Source: Massilia cavernae
GTDB taxonomy: Bacteria; Pseudomonadota; Gammaproteobacteria; Burkholderiales; Burkholderiaceae_D
Reading direction: 5' to 3'
DNA length: 48,464 nucleotides
NCBI RefSeq assembly: GCF_003590855.1
Contig: NZ_QYUP01000154.1
Location: 1 to 48,464, forward strand
Position 1 is the first letter of the stretch, and each line of letters begins with the position of its first letter. Both the position numbers and the translations under genes were made by a program. Below the pieces are notes generated by a model. It saw only the letters and a list, made by a program, of their open reading frames with translations, was not told the DNA's origin and ran no database searches. This document shows, in pieces, positions 28,950 through 38,553 of the stretch.

Positions 28950-29926
28950 TTACTTCAGCCAGCCGCGGTGCCGAAGTACGGAAGCGGCGCGATTCGCCGA
29001 GGTCAGCATTCGCCCCAGCGCCCACGGGATAGCCGAACGCCCCGTCCAGCTCAGTGAACCAGCGGCGGAGTTCATGCCGTAGATGCTCGCGATCAGCGTC
29101 CGGCGGCTAGGAAGCCACGAGGCCACCGAGAAGAATCTTGATGATCTTGTTCTGGTTAATGTTGATGAAAACGACGGTGGCATCCATCAGGGAAGTTGAT
29201 TCTTGTCGAACAGGAAGGACGTGTCCGTTCCGCTATTCGATTTGTCGCGCAAGATCTGGCGCGCTTCCTCGAACTGGTACGCATTGAGCCAGCCGTCCGC
29301 GCCATCAGGAAGCTGACCGCGCGCGCGTGTCCATCATGTTGCGGCGGCATCCGGCCCGTTCAAGTCTTCCTCGCGTGCGATCTTAGTTCCAGCGCTTGCC
29401 GCGCGTCGTGGTCGGTGAATTCTTTCTGCAGCACGCGCTGGCTGACTTCCTCGAGGTCGAGGTAGATGCCTTCGAGCGCATCCGCCGAGTACTCGGCGTC
29501 GGTGGCGTACAGGTCCAGCAGCACGTCCATGTAGTCGGCGATCGAGCCGGGACGCGAGCGCGCGCGCATGCGCACCAGCCGGAACACCGGCAGGTCGTCG
29601 GTGTGCATCGAGAACAGCATCTTGCGCGCCAGGATGAACGCCACGGTCACGACCCGCGACGGGCCGTCGTCTTCTTCCAGCAGGAAATCGGTGCGCAGGT
29701 GGAGGTCGCCGTTTTCCGCTTCGTAATAGCGCGCCGACGCTTCGATGTCCTTGACCTCGTCCTCGCCAGGCAGGATCACGCCGTAGATCGCCTTGACCCA
29801 GGCCCGTTCGTCGTCGTTCGGGTCGGTCAGGTCGACCCAGACGGGCGTGGCGTTTTCGAGATCCTCGCGGGTCTCGATCGGTACCTGGTTGAGTCGGCCA
29901 TTCTGTAGGACGAATACGTTGATCAT
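28950..29926 (-). pseudogene. corA: CorA-family divalent cation transporter, C-terminal part with many indels
   Basis: Magnesium/cobalt channel of the CorA type. The cytosolic N-terminal domain reads cleanly from the ATG at 29926 (MINVFVLQNGRLNQVPIET) to KEFTDHDARQALE at about 29390. After that the frame changes repeatedly. Recognisable pieces are REEDLNG, TRRAVSFLM-like sequence, ININQNKIIKIFSVAS and the pore motif SIYGMN (near 29080), ending RHRGWLK at a TAA at 28950. Both insertions and losses are needed to join them. Length would be about 325 residues, normal for CorA. The damage extends into the convergent kinase end, so a low-quality stretch of sequence is more likely than decay of two genes. 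Confidence 0.87.
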
Positions 29927-30039
29927 GCGCTTTTCTCGGCCGTGTTGCGGAACAGCGCAAGTGTACCCGTTAGGCCATTGCCCGGCCACCCCGAAACGTA
30001 AATTTTGGCTCGGGGAAGCTGTTTTTCCGGCAATTTATG

Positions 30040-30762
30040 CTAAGGCAAGTCGGCCGAGTTCATCCGGATCAGGATCAGGCTGGTGCGGCGCGCCAGGTAG
30101 CGGGTGTCGCGGTGGCGGTCGTAGTAGCGCGGGTTGGGCAGCATCACGGCCAGCTTGGCGGCCTGGGCGGTGCCGAGCCCGGCGGCGCTGGTCTTGAAAT
30201 AGTGGCGGGCGGCCGCTTCGGCGCCGAACACGCCGCGCCCGAACTCGACCACGTTCAGGTAGATCTCGAGGATGCGCTCCTTGCTCATCACCGTTTCCAG
30301 CATGAAGGCGATCACCATCTCCTGCGCCTTGCGCACGTAGCTGCGCGAACCCGACAGGAACAGGTTCTTGGCCAGCTGCTGGGTGATGGTGGAGCCGCCG
30401 CCGACCACCTTGTGGCGGCGCGTGTTCTTCTCGTAGGCCTTTTGCAGCGCGACCCAGTCGACGCCGTCATGTTCGTTGAAATTGGCGTCTTCGGATGCGA
30501 TCACCGCGCGTTTCAGATGGTTCGAAATGCGCTGGTACGGCACCCACTGGTGGCGCATCTGCGCCTTCGGGTTGGTCTCTTGCAGGGCCGACATCTGGTG
30601 GCGCATCATGCTGGTCGAGGATGGATTGAACACCGACCACCAGCAGATCATCAGGAAGAAATAGAGCTGCAGTAGCAGCACGATGGCGATGGGCCCCAGC
30701 ACGAGCCACTTGATCCAGGGCCGGCGCGCTTTGGCAGCCTTGCCCCCTCTTGCTTTTGGCAT
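30040..30762 (-). CDS. mtgA: Monofunctional peptidoglycan glycosyltransferase MtgA
   Basis: Polymerises lipid II into glycan strands; a family 51 glycosyltransferase without a transpeptidase domain, 240 residues. A basic N-terminus and one membrane anchor (WLVLGPIAIVLLLQLYFFLMI) are followed by IASEDANFNEHDGVDW with the catalytic Glu. GGGSTITQQLAKNLFLSGSR and YLNVVEFGRGVFGAEAAA come next. The start at 30762 (MPKARGGK) is the only methionine near the domain. It follows aroE by 11 bases on the same strand. Confidence 0.95.
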   Translation of the reverse strand: MPKARGGKAAKARRPWIKWLVLGPIAIVLLLQLYFFLMICWWSVFNPSSTSMMRHQMSALQETNPKAQMRHQWVPYQRISNHLKRAVIASEDANFNEHDGVDWVALQKAYEKNTRRHKVVGGGSTITQQLAKNLFLSGSRSYVRKAQEMVIAFMLETVMSKERILEIYLNVVEFGRGVFGAEAAARHYFKTSAAGLGTAQAAKLAVMLPNPRYYDRHRDTRYLARRTSLILIRMNSADLP

Positions 30763-30773
30763 ACGTAATGTCG

Positions 30774-31583
30774 TTATAGTTGTGAACGCATGTGCAGCAG
30801 CACGCCGGCCGTATCCGGGCGCACGCCGCGCCAGGTGGCAAACGCCTCGGCAGCCTGCTCGACCAGCATCCCGAGCCCGTCGCGCACCGTGGCGCCATGC
30901 CGGGCCGCGAACTCCATGAATACGGTCGGCTGCTTTCCGTACATCATATCCAAAGCAAGTGTTTCTGGGCAAAAAGTTTCAGGCGGTATCGGCGGCAGGT
31001 CGCCGGCCAGGCTGGCCGAGGTGGCGTTGACGACGATGTCGAACGCCCCGGACAGGCGCTGGAATTCGCTGGCGCGCAGCAGCGGCGAACCGAACTGCTT
31101 CACCAGCGCTTCGGCGGTCGCAAGGGTGCGGTTGGCGATCACCAGTTCGGCCGGCGCCTGTTCCAGCAGCGGCAGAATGACGCCGCGCGCCGCGCCGCCC
31201 GCGCCCAGCAGCAGCACGCGCTTGCCGGCGATCGCCACGCCCGCGTTATGCAGGATGTCGTTGACCAGGCCGGCGCCATCGGTATTGTCGCCGGCGATGC
31301 GGCCGTCGCGGAAGCTCAGGGTGTTGACGGCGCCGGCCGCGCGCGCGCGCTCGGTCAATGTGCCGGCAAGTTCCGCCGCGGCGATCTTGAACGGCACGGT
31401 GACGTTGGCGCCGCGGTAGCCGCTGTCGATCAGCTTGTGTACGGTGTCGGCGAAGCCGTCGAGCGGCGCAAGGCAGGTCTCGTAGCTGAGCGCCTGGCCG
31501 GCCTGCCGGGCGAAGGCCGCGTGGATCGCGGGCGACTTGCTGTGGCCAATTGGATTGCCGATGACGCAGTAGCGGTCCATCAT
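30774..31583 (-). CDS. aroE: Shikimate dehydrogenase AroE
   Basis: NADPH reduction of 3-dehydroshikimate to shikimate in aromatic amino-acid synthesis. About 269 residues. Substrate-binding [18 protein letters not shown], catalytic Lys in [21 protein letters not shown] loop [17 protein letters not shown] and ANRT (the NADPH-phosphate site), and [17 protein letters not shown] near the end. Starts at 31583 or the next ATG 31580; the ATGA overlaps the stop of the upstream tonB-like gene. aroQ of the same pathway lies about 7 kb away in this window. Confidence 0.96.
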   Translation of the reverse strand: MMDRYCVIGNPIGHSKSPAIHAAFARQAGQALSYETCLAPLDGFADTVHKLIDSGYRGANVTVPFKIAAAELAGTLTERARAAGAVNTLSFRDGRIAGDNTDGAGLVNDILHNAGVAIAGKRVLLLGAGGAARGVILPLLEQAPAELVIANRTLATAEALVKQFGSPLLRASEFQRLSGAFDIVVNATSASLAGDLPPIPPETFCPETLALDMMYGKQPTVFMEFAARHGATVRDGLGMLVEQAAEAFATWRGVRPDTAGVLLHMRSQL

Positions 31584-32464
31584 TGCGCCCCCCCGCGCAG
31601 GTCGGACTCCAGCCGCTCGTCGCGGGTGAACTTGAAGCGCGTGATGACCACCCACAGGTCATCCTTGTCGGACGACAGCATTTTGGGCGGGAACTTTCCG
31701 AACGGCGCCGCGCGGCGCACGATGGCCAGCGCCGCCTTGTCGAGGTCCGGGTTGCCCGAGCTTTTTTCGACGCGCGCGCCGCCATCCTTTTGATAGATGG
31801 TGCCATCCTGGAAGATAGGAATATAGACCACCAGTTCTCCATAAATTTTGCGTCCGTTTACCTGCGGAAAATTCAACGTGCCGATTTCCTCGATGCGGCG
31901 CTGCAAGGTCTTGTAGTACATCGCGTAGCCGACTTCGCGCGTGGCCGGCGACAGGAAGGTCTTGCGCGGGCGCTTGTTCTCGTCCTCGATGCGCTGGGTG
32001 ATTTCGGCGGCGGCGCGCGCGATCGCCTTGCTGCTCTCCAGCAGGTCGGCGCCAGTGCGGCTGGGGTCGGGCTTATCGCGCTCCGTGACAGGCGCGGCGT
32101 TGAAGTCGGATTTGCGCGCGCGGGTCAGCAGGTTCTGCTGCATCTGTTCGAGTTCGGCGATGCGGCGCTGGGTGGCCTTGACGCTCTCGCCCGCTTCCAT
32201 GCGGCGCAGATCGGGCAGCGGGGATTTGGAGCGGCCTTCGGCAGCGTTGCCGCCGCCTTCCAGATTGGCCTGCGCCAGCGCCTGGGCCTTGGTCGGCTTC
32301 TTGTCGTGCTTGGCGTTGACCAGGATGACTTCGAGGCCGGGATCGGTAGGTTCGAGCCGGAACGCATCCGGCGCGGCGAAGCGAACTGCAAGCAGGGCTG
32401 CATGGACTGCGACCGACACCGCAAGCGCGATTGTCAGGATGCTATGTTGTCGAAAATACTTCAC
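31580..32464 (-). CDS. TonB-family energy-transducing protein
   Basis: A 294-residue inner-membrane protein with a GTG start at 32464. One N-terminal membrane segment ([19 protein letters not shown]), then a long charged periplasmic linker with a coiled-coil-like region (about 85-170). A C-terminal TonB-like domain follows, with [19 protein letters not shown] and [18 protein letters not shown]. It should pass proton-motive energy to outer-membrane receptors; no ExbB/ExbD or receptor lies next to it here. Its stop overlaps aroE, giving tonB-aroE-mtgA. Confidence 0.88.
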   Translation of the reverse strand: MKYFRQHSILTIALAVSVAVHAALLAVRFAAPDAFRLEPTDPGLEVILVNAKHDKKPTKAQALAQANLEGGGNAAEGRSKSPLPDLRRMEAGESVKATQRRIAELEQMQQNLLTRARKSDFNAAPVTERDKPDPSRTGADLLESSKAIARAAAEITQRIEDENKRPRKTFLSPATREVGYAMYYKTLQRRIEEIGTLNFPQVNGRKIYGELVVYIPIFQDGTIYQKDGGARVEKSSGNPDLDKAALAIVRRAAPFGKFPPKMLSSDKDDLWVVITRFKFTRDERLESDLRGGAQ

Positions 32465-32540
32465 GCAGTGCTTCGCTGTTGAAACTAAGAATGGGCAATT
32501 CTAACCCGCACGAGCGCGGATGGCGCAGCGAAATTATCGC

Positions 32541-32568
32541 CGTCGTTCCCGCTTTCGCGGGAACGACG
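32541..32568. repeat. Perfect 12-bp inverted repeat between tonB-like and RNB genes
   Basis: CGTCGTTCCCGC, loop TTTC, GCGGGAACGACG. It lies 13 bases beyond the RNB-ribonuclease stop on the minus strand. It resembles the short ATTCCCGC/GCGGGAAT-type dispersed palindromes of many proteobacteria. No T-tract follows, so it may be a repeat element doubling as an mRNA 3'-end stabiliser. Confidence 0.6.
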
Positions 32569-32580
32569 AGCTAACAATAG

Positions 32581-34635
32581 TTATGGTGCCTCGGGCGTTT
32601 TCTCCGGCTCGGGTTCCGGATCAGTCGTCACAACAGCGACAACGCCCTCGGCCTCAACCACCTCTTCAGTCTTGGCTTCACCCGCATCCGCTTCCTCTTC
32701 ATCGAACTCCAGGTCCACCTCGGCCGGCTGCACCGCCGCCACTTCCAGCAGGCGCGCTTCGATCGACAGGTCGACCTCGTCCCAGCGCAGGATATCCAGC
32801 GTGACCTGCGCCCCGCGCGCCACCTGCGGCATGCCCGGCAGGCGGATGATCAGCGGGATGTCGACCAGGCGCAGTACGTCCTCCTTCAGCACCACCGCAT
32901 CGACCTGCTTCGCATCCTCCTGTCCCAGCCAGCGCAGGCACCAGTAGCGTTCCATGTTCTGCTGGTGGTCGCTGTAGGCCGCATAGGCCGCATCGAAGGC
33001 CGACACGATGGCGAACAGGTTGGCGTCGCGCGGCTTGAACGGCGCCACCAGCGGCGCGGTCACGCCATGCTCGGCGCAGGCCAGGATCTGCCACTGGTTC
33101 ACCAGGTCGGTGTAGCGGCGCAGCGGCGAGGTGCTCCACGCGTACTGGTCGACGCCCAGGCCCTGGTGCGGCGCGGCGTGCGTCACCATCCGCACCTGCA
33201 TCTTGGCGGCCCAGCCGGCGCCGCTGCCCGCGCCCTGCGAGCGGTAGATGCCCGGCACGCCGGTGTCGTGCATCAGCTTGCCCCAGGTGCTGTTCGCGAA
33301 GATCATCAGCTCGGCCACGATCTTGTCCAGCGGCGCGCCGCGCTTGCGGCGTACCACCGACACCACGTCGTCCTCGACATAGAAGTTGTAGTCGACGCGG
33401 TTGTTCTGCTCCGGCTTCAGGCCGAAGCCTTCGCGCTTCTTCATGCGCCCTTCTTCCAGCTGCAGCGCCCATTTCCACAGCAGCGCCAGTTCGGCCTTGT
33501 GCGGGTACTCGCCCTCGCCGCTGGCCAGCGTCTCCTCGTTGACCAGGTCGTCGAGGTCGTTGTGGCGCAGGTTGCTCTGGATCGGCACCAGTTCGGCGCG
33601 GGTAACGGTCGACAGCACCGACCAGTCGGCCGGGTTCAGGGTGGCGTACAGCGACAGCGCCGGGCAGGTCTTGCCTTCGGCGAGCGTGAAGGCGTCGACG
33701 ATATCGTCCGGCAGCATGGTGATCTTATCGCCCGGCATGTACACGGTCGACATGCGGCCGCGCGCCATCTTGTCGATCGCGTCGTCCGGTTTCACTCCCA
33801 GGCCGGGCGCGGCGATGTGGATACCCACGCGTACCATGCCGTCGGGAAGCGTAACGACCGAGAAGGCGTCGTCGATCTCGGTGGTGGTGACGTCGTCGAT
33901 CGAGAACGCGGCTACCTCGGCCAGCGGCAGGCCGCCCGGCGCCGACGGCGGCGCCACGTTCGGGAAGCCGGCGCCGCGCGGGAAATTCTCGAACAGGAAA
34001 CGCGCCATGTGCAGGTCCTTCGGCGACGCGACGCCGCCCACCTGCAGCATCAGGCGCTGCGGCGTGGTGTGCAGTTCGTCGGCGGCCGCTTCCAGCGCCT
34101 TGTATTCGATGGTGTTCTTGTCGGGCTTGAACAGCAGCAGGTTCACCAGCGGCTGCATCGCGGCCGGCAGCTTGCCGGCCTTGAGCTCGTCGACGTAGGC
34201 AGCCTGGATCACCAGCTGCTGCTTCTTCTTCTCGATGCCGGCCTGCGCGGCGCGCAGCGCCTGCTCGGGCGCGGCCTTGTAGCGCCCACGGCCTTTCTTG
34301 TAGAAGTAGATCGGCGAACCATGCAGCGCCAGGATCAGGCCCGCGGCTTCCACCGGCAGCGGTGCGTGGCCGAAGTATTCGGCGCCCAGTTCGGCGAAGC
34401 CGAATTCTTCCTGGCCCGCGACTTCCCACAGGAACTCGAGGTCGGCGTCCTGCGCCACCACCTTGGCCTGCTCCAGCAATTCGGACGGATCCGGCTTCTC
34501 GAACTGCAGCAGCACGTCCTTGGCCTTGACCTTGGTGCGCTTGCCGCTGGCCAGTTCGACCTGGTAGGCCTCGCCGGCGTGGGACAACACGGTGCCGGCC
34601 TTGAAATCGCCGGACTCTTCGAAGAATAGATTCAT
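32581..34635 (-). CDS. RNase II-family exoribonuclease (RNB domain)
   Basis: Processive 3'-5' exoribonuclease-like protein of 684 residues. An N-terminal beta-rich RNA-binding region is followed by the RNB catalytic domain. That starts at AFSIDDVTTTEIDDAFSVV (the metal-binding Asp cluster, residues about 250-270) and includes MARGRMSTVYMPGDKITMLP and the late STSPLRRYTDLVNQWQ motif. A Glu/Val/Ala-rich acidic tail ends the protein (last 40 residues). It is neither the length nor the exact architecture of E. coli Rnr (about 810 residues). The family is sure; which of RNase II or R it replaces is not. It follows ubiC by 8 bases. Confidence 0.92.
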   Translation of the reverse strand: MNLFFEESGDFKAGTVLSHAGEAYQVELASGKRTKVKAKDVLLQFEKPDPSELLEQAKVVAQDADLEFLWEVAGQEEFGFAELGAEYFGHAPLPVEAAGLILALHGSPIYFYKKGRGRYKAAPEQALRAAQAGIEKKKQQLVIQAAYVDELKAGKLPAAMQPLVNLLLFKPDKNTIEYKALEAAADELHTTPQRLMLQVGGVASPKDLHMARFLFENFPRGAGFPNVAPPSAPGGLPLAEVAAFSIDDVTTTEIDDAFSVVTLPDGMVRVGIHIAAPGLGVKPDDAIDKMARGRMSTVYMPGDKITMLPDDIVDAFTLAEGKTCPALSLYATLNPADWSVLSTVTRAELVPIQSNLRHNDLDDLVNEETLASGEGEYPHKAELALLWKWALQLEEGRMKKREGFGLKPEQNNRVDYNFYVEDDVVSVVRRKRGAPLDKIVAELMIFANSTWGKLMHDTGVPGIYRSQGAGSGAGWAAKMQVRMVTHAAPHQGLGVDQYAWSTSPLRRYTDLVNQWQILACAEHGVTAPLVAPFKPRDANLFAIVSAFDAAYAAYSDHQQNMERYWCLRWLGQEDAKQVDAVVLKEDVLRLVDIPLIIRLPGMPQVARGAQVTLDILRWDEVDLSIEARLLEVAAVQPAEVDLEFDEEEADAGEAKTEEVVEAEGVVAVVTTDPEPEPEKTPEAP

Positions 34636-34643
34636 GATGCCTT

Positions 34644-35216
34644 TTATTTGTTATGTGTATTGGGCGCCAGCTCGGTCACCTCGGGCATGAAAACCTCGGT
34701 GACCAGCAGCGTTCCATTGCGGCGCCGGTACAGGCAGCGGCGCGCGTAGTAAACAGTGTCTTCCATCCCGCCCAGCGCCGCGCGTGCGCGCGCCAGCAAG
34801 GGGTGGCCCGGCCGCAACCGCGCAAATTCCAGTTCGCCGCGCTTGACCAGCGGGTCGTAGAACAGCGTGCTGCCCAGCGAACGCTCGCCCAGCGCCGAAA
34901 ACAGCGGCCAGTCGCTGGCCGTGCTGCTGATCGTGACGACAGTGTGCCCGAACACGACCGGCACGCCGTCGCAGCGCAGCACCACCTCGCGTTCCAGCAC
35001 GCGGCGCGGGCGCGCCATGCCGATCGCGCCCGCCTCGTCGGCCAGGCAGGTGCTCGGCCCCTGATGCAGCCGCTGGACGCGAAACGCCTTGCTGTGCGCG
35101 ACCAGGCGCGCGGTCAGCGAACCTTCGGTGGTCAGCCAGCCGCGCATCGCGGCCGGCGCGCCCACGCCATTGACGTGCCGGTGCCACAGGGCCCGGCGCA
35201 GCGACGCAATCCTCAC
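34644..35216 (-). CDS. ubiC: Chorismate lyase UbiC
   Basis: Cleaves chorismate to 4-hydroxybenzoate and pyruvate, the first committed step of ubiquinone synthesis. 190 residues from a GTG at 35216 whose GTGA overlaps the yqiA stop. Recognisable are WLTTEGSLTARL, the RRVLEREVVLRCDG strand, and GERSLGSTLFYDPLVKRGELEFARL near residue 130. The terminal part (TLLVTEVFMPEV) is also typical. Part of mpl-yqiA-ubiC-RNB. Confidence 0.92.
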   Translation of the reverse strand: MRIASLRRALWHRHVNGVGAPAAMRGWLTTEGSLTARLVAHSKAFRVQRLHQGPSTCLADEAGAIGMARPRRVLEREVVLRCDGVPVVFGHTVVTISSTASDWPLFSALGERSLGSTLFYDPLVKRGELEFARLRPGHPLLARARAALGGMEDTVYYARRCLYRRRNGTLLVTEVFMPEVTELAPNTHNK

Positions 35217-35806
35217 CGCGCCGCTTCCGCCGTGCAGAAGGCCAAAACCTCGTCCACATACCGGGGAAACTCCGAAATCGCGTGGTCGCTGCCGTCGATG
35301 ACGTGCTGGCGCGCGCCCGCGTAGTGGGAAACCATGTCGCGGTAGTCGAGCACCTCGTCGCCGGTCGCGGCCAGCAGGAAGTAGCGTTCAGGCTTCGTGA
35401 TGGCGGCAATCTTCAGTTCGCGCAGTTCGTCGATGTATTCGCGCTTGAACTCGAACGGCTTGTCCGAGTGGTATTCGGTGGTGACGCCGATGTGCTGGTC
35501 GAGGTCCTTGAGCGGGTCGACGGCCGGGTTGAGCAGCGCCGCGCGGCAGCCCATCTGCTCCGCCAGCCAGGTGGCATAAAACCCGCCCAGCGAGGAACCG
35601 ATGATGGACAGCCGATCGGCCGGGTAGCGGTCGACCAGCGTGGTCACCAGCGCCATCGCCTCTTTCGGCGATGCAGGCAGCTGGGGTAGGATCAGTTCAT
35701 CGACGCGGCCCAGCTCCTTCAGCCGCTCATGGACGACGCGCGCCTTGAACGAGCGCGGCGAGGAGCGGAAGCCGTGCAAATACAGAATGTGCGCGTCCGC
35801 GATCAT
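35213..35806 (-). CDS. yqiA: YqiA-type esterase (alpha/beta hydrolase)
   Basis: Small alpha/beta hydrolase of 197 residues with esterase activity on short acyl chains known for the E. coli homologue; natural substrate unknown. LYLHGFRSSPRSFKA at the N-terminus, nucleophile in IIGSSLGGFYATWLAEQ (Ser near residue 72), ALLNPAVDPLKDL, and the His in IDGSDHAISEFPRYVDEVL. It overlaps both mpl and ubiC by 4 bases, so it is translationally coupled. Confidence 0.92.
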   Translation of the reverse strand: MIADAHILYLHGFRSSPRSFKARVVHERLKELGRVDELILPQLPASPKEAMALVTTLVDRYPADRLSIIGSSLGGFYATWLAEQMGCRAALLNPAVDPLKDLDQHIGVTTEYHSDKPFEFKREYIDELRELKIAAITKPERYFLLAATGDEVLDYRDMVSHYAGARQHVIDGSDHAISEFPRYVDEVLAFCTAEAAR

Positions 35807-37182
35807 GCCAGCGCGTCCAGCAGTTTCTGGTGCACGCCGCCGAAGCCGCCGTTGCTCATTACGAGGATATGGTCGCCCGGCTGGGCCGCGTCGACCACCG
35901 CGCCGACCAGGTAGTCGAGCTGGTCGAAGCTGTGCGCGATCTTGCCCAGCGGGTGCAGCGCGTCTGCCAAGCTCCAGCCCAGCGCCTGCTGGCTGCCGAA
36001 GCCGAACACCAGGTCGGCGTCCTTCAGGCTGCCTGGCAGCGCATCCTTCATCGCGCCCAGCTTCATGGTGTTCGAGCGCGGCTCCAGCACCGCCAAAATG
36101 CGTCCGCCCGCGCCGCCCGCCGCGCCCAGTTTCTGGCGCAGGCCGCCGACGGTGGTGGCGATCGCGGTCGGGTGGTGGGCGAAGTCGTCGTAAACGGTAA
36201 TGTTGTTTACCACGCCGCGTACTTCCATGCGGCGCTTGACGCTTTCGAAGCGCGACAGCGACTCGGCCGCCTGCGCCGGCGTTACGCCGACGTTGCGGGC
36301 GGCGGCGATCGCGGCCATCGCGTTGGAGCGGTTGTGTTTACCGGTGAGCGACCAATTGACGGCGCCCACCACGTCGCCGTTGAACAGCACGTCGAACGAG
36401 GCGCCGCCCGGATGCTCGACGATGGTCCAGTTGACGCCGGCCGATGCGCCGAAGGTCTCCTTCTCGCTCCAGCAGCCGCGCTTCATCACGCGGCCCAGCG
36501 AGGCTTCGTCGCCGTTGACGACGATGCGGCCCACGCCCGGCACGGTGCGCACCAGGTGGTGGAACTGGGTTTCGATGGCACCGATGTCCGGGAAGATGTC
36601 GGCGTGATCGTATTCGAGGTTGTTCAGCACGGCCGTCTTGGCGTGATAGTGCACAAACTTGCTGCGCTTGTCGAAGAAGGCGGTGTCGTATTCGTCCGCC
36701 TCGATGACGAAGAAGTCGGACGGCGCCGCGCCCTGCAGGCGCGCCGAAATGCCGAAGTTCATCGGCACGCCGCCGATCAGGAAGCCGGGCGAATAGCCCG
36801 CGTCTTCCAGGATCCAGGCCAGCATGGCCGACGTCGTCGTCTTGCCGTGCGTGCCGGCCACCGCCAGTACCCACTTGTCGCGCAGGATATGTTCGCCAAT
36901 CCACTGCGGGCCGGATACATACGGCAGGCTGCGGTTCAGGATTTCCTCGATCAGCGGATTGCCGCGCGAAACCACGTTACCGATCACATACAGGTCCGGG
37001 TTCAGCTCGGTCTGCTCCGGGCCGAAGCCGGTGATCAGTTCGATACCCTGGGCTTCGAGCTGGGTGCTCATCGGCGGGTAGACATTGGCGTCGCAGCCGG
37101 TCACTTTGTGGCCCGCCTCCTTCGCCAGGACCGCGAGTCCGCCCATGAAAGTGCCGCAAATACCGAGGATGTGAATATGCAT
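35803..37182 (-). CDS. mpl: UDP-N-acetylmuramate tripeptide ligase Mpl
   Basis: Murein recycling ligase: attaches L-Ala-gamma-D-Glu-meso-DAP recovered from old wall to UDP-MurNAc, using ATP. 459 residues. HILGICGTFMGGLAVLAKEAGH at the N-terminus, ATP loop VAGTHGKTTTSAMLAW, VIEADEYDTAFFDKRSKF, VLNNLEYDHADIFPD, GKHNRSNAMAA, and a late YDDFAHHPTAI motif, all Mur-ligase hallmarks; the GICGTFMGG start separates Mpl from MurC. First gene of the minus-strand run. Confidence 0.96.
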   Translation of the reverse strand: MHIHILGICGTFMGGLAVLAKEAGHKVTGCDANVYPPMSTQLEAQGIELITGFGPEQTELNPDLYVIGNVVSRGNPLIEEILNRSLPYVSGPQWIGEHILRDKWVLAVAGTHGKTTTSAMLAWILEDAGYSPGFLIGGVPMNFGISARLQGAAPSDFFVIEADEYDTAFFDKRSKFVHYHAKTAVLNNLEYDHADIFPDIGAIETQFHHLVRTVPGVGRIVVNGDEASLGRVMKRGCWSEKETFGASAGVNWTIVEHPGGASFDVLFNGDVVGAVNWSLTGKHNRSNAMAAIAAARNVGVTPAQAAESLSRFESVKRRMEVRGVVNNITVYDDFAHHPTAIATTVGGLRQKLGAAGGAGGRILAVLEPRSNTMKLGAMKDALPGSLKDADLVFGFGSQQALGWSLADALHPLGKIAHSFDQLDYLVGAVVDAAQPGDHILVMSNGGFGGVHQKLLDALA

Positions 37183-37261
37183 GGTGAGTAGGAGGCAAAA
37201 GTCGGAATACGCGATTTTACCTGACGCGCTGAAATTTCCTGTTCCAGAGTATGATCGAAAT

Positions 37262-37891
37262 ATGATGGCAAACCAGAAAGACGATCAACAGCAACTGCGT
37301 ACGCAGGTCGCTGCTGTCGCTGCGCGCATGATCGCGCAGGACGGCGCGGAGTACGGCAGCGCCAAGCGCAAGGCCGCGCGCCAGGTGCTGGGCGACCACC
37401 AGCCCAATTCCAACCTGATCCCGGACGACCTCGAAGTCGAGGAGGAAGTGCGCAAGTACCATGCGCTGTTCCACGCCGACACCCAGCCCGGACGCCTGCT
37501 CGAACTGCGCAAGGCGGCGGTACAGGTAATGGAGGCGCTGTCCGAGTTCTCGCCCTACCTCACCGGCGCCGTGCTCAACGGCAGCGCTGGGGAACACGAC
37601 GATATTCATTTACAATTGTTTGTTGACAGCCCGAAGGATGTCGAGATCTTCCTGCTGAGTCGGGACGTCAATATAGAGATCTCGGAAACCCCGCACTTCA
37701 AAGGCGGCCGCCACGATCCGGTGGAAACGGTGAGCTTCATGTGGCGGCGCGAAGGCGTGCATGCCGAGCTGTACGAAACGCGCGACCTGCGCGGCGCGCT
37801 CAGGCCGCGCGCGGACGGCAGCATGCCGCGCGCCGGCATCGATGCAGTGCGCGCGCTGGTGGCGGAAACTAACAATGTGAATGAAGAATAA
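37262..37891 (+). CDS. Conserved uncharacterised protein, possibly nucleotidyltransferase-like
   Basis: A soluble protein of 209 residues (MMANQKDDQQQLRTQVAA) without membrane segments. The N-terminal 60 residues are helical and charged. The middle (LTGAVLNGSAGEHDDIHLQLFVDSPKDVEIFLLSRDV) resembles the glycine-serine plus acidic-residue start of nucleotidyltransferase-fold proteins. That is only a resemblance. An upstream in-frame codon at 37181 overlaps mpl; I prefer 37262. It abuts the tlpA-like gene (TAA then ATG), so they are likely cotranscribed. Function unknown. Confidence 0.8.
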   Translation: MMANQKDDQQQLRTQVAAVAARMIAQDGAEYGSAKRKAARQVLGDHQPNSNLIPDDLEVEEEVRKYHALFHADTQPGRLLELRKAAVQVMEALSEFSPYLTGAVLNGSAGEHDDIHLQLFVDSPKDVEIFLLSRDVNIEISETPHFKGGRHDPVETVSFMWRREGVHAELYETRDLRGALRPRADGSMPRAGIDAVRALVAETNNVNEE

Positions 37892-38455
37892 ATGATCAAC
37901 AAGAAGGCAGTAGTTATTTACGGCGGCATGGCCCTGGCTTTCCTGGCAATCGGCATGTATGCCGGCGTCAAGCATAAACAACCCGGTCCTGTGACCACCA
38001 CCATTGCGCAGACCGACGGCGGCGCGCAGACCCCGGTCACCGCACTGTTCGCCGAGTCGATGAACGATGCCGCCGGCAAGCCGCAGGCGCTGGCCCAGTG
38101 GAAAGGCAAGGCGCTGGTGGTGAACTTCTGGGCCCCGTGGTGCGCGCCGTGCGTCGAAGAGATGCCCGAACTCGACAGCCTGGCGAAGGAATCGGCAGCA
38201 AAGAACATCAATATCATCGGCATCGGCATCGATTCGCCAACCAACATTGCCGACTTCGCGCAGAAATTCAAGATTTCCTACCCGCTGTATGTGTCCGGCA
38301 TCCGCGGCACCGAGCTGGCGCGCAACTTCGGCAACAAGGCCGGCGGGCTGCCGTATACGGTATTGATCGGCGCCGATGGCCAAGTGAAAAAGACTTATCT
38401 CGGGCGTTTGAAATTCGAGGAGTTGAAGGCCGACCTGGCTGCACTGGGGTCTTAA
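37892..38455 (+). CDS. TlpA/ResA-family thiol-disulfide oxidoreductase
   Basis: Membrane-anchored periplasmic thioredoxin-like protein of 187 residues. One N-terminal segment (VVIYGGMALAFLAIGMYAGV), then a thioredoxin fold with the redox motif in VVNFWAPWCAPCVEEMPEL (Cys-Ala-Pro-Cys, near residue 84-87) and the cis-Pro in AGGLPYTVLIGADG. Such proteins reduce or insert disulfides, often for cytochrome c maturation; no cytochrome genes are adjacent. It begins immediately after the preceding stop codon. Confidence 0.93.
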   Translation: MINKKAVVIYGGMALAFLAIGMYAGVKHKQPGPVTTTIAQTDGGAQTPVTALFAESMNDAAGKPQALAQWKGKALVVNFWAPWCAPCVEEMPELDSLAKESAAKNINIIGIGIDSPTNIADFAQKFKISYPLYVSGIRGTELARNFGNKAGGLPYTVLIGADGQVKKTYLGRLKFEELKADLAALGS

Positions 38456-38553
38456 ACGCACGATCGTACGATTCCACACTGGAAATTTTTTCCCTTGCCA
38501 ATGCTGATAGTTGGCGGCAAAATGCCTGACTTTCGCGGAAAACGACCTTCAAG

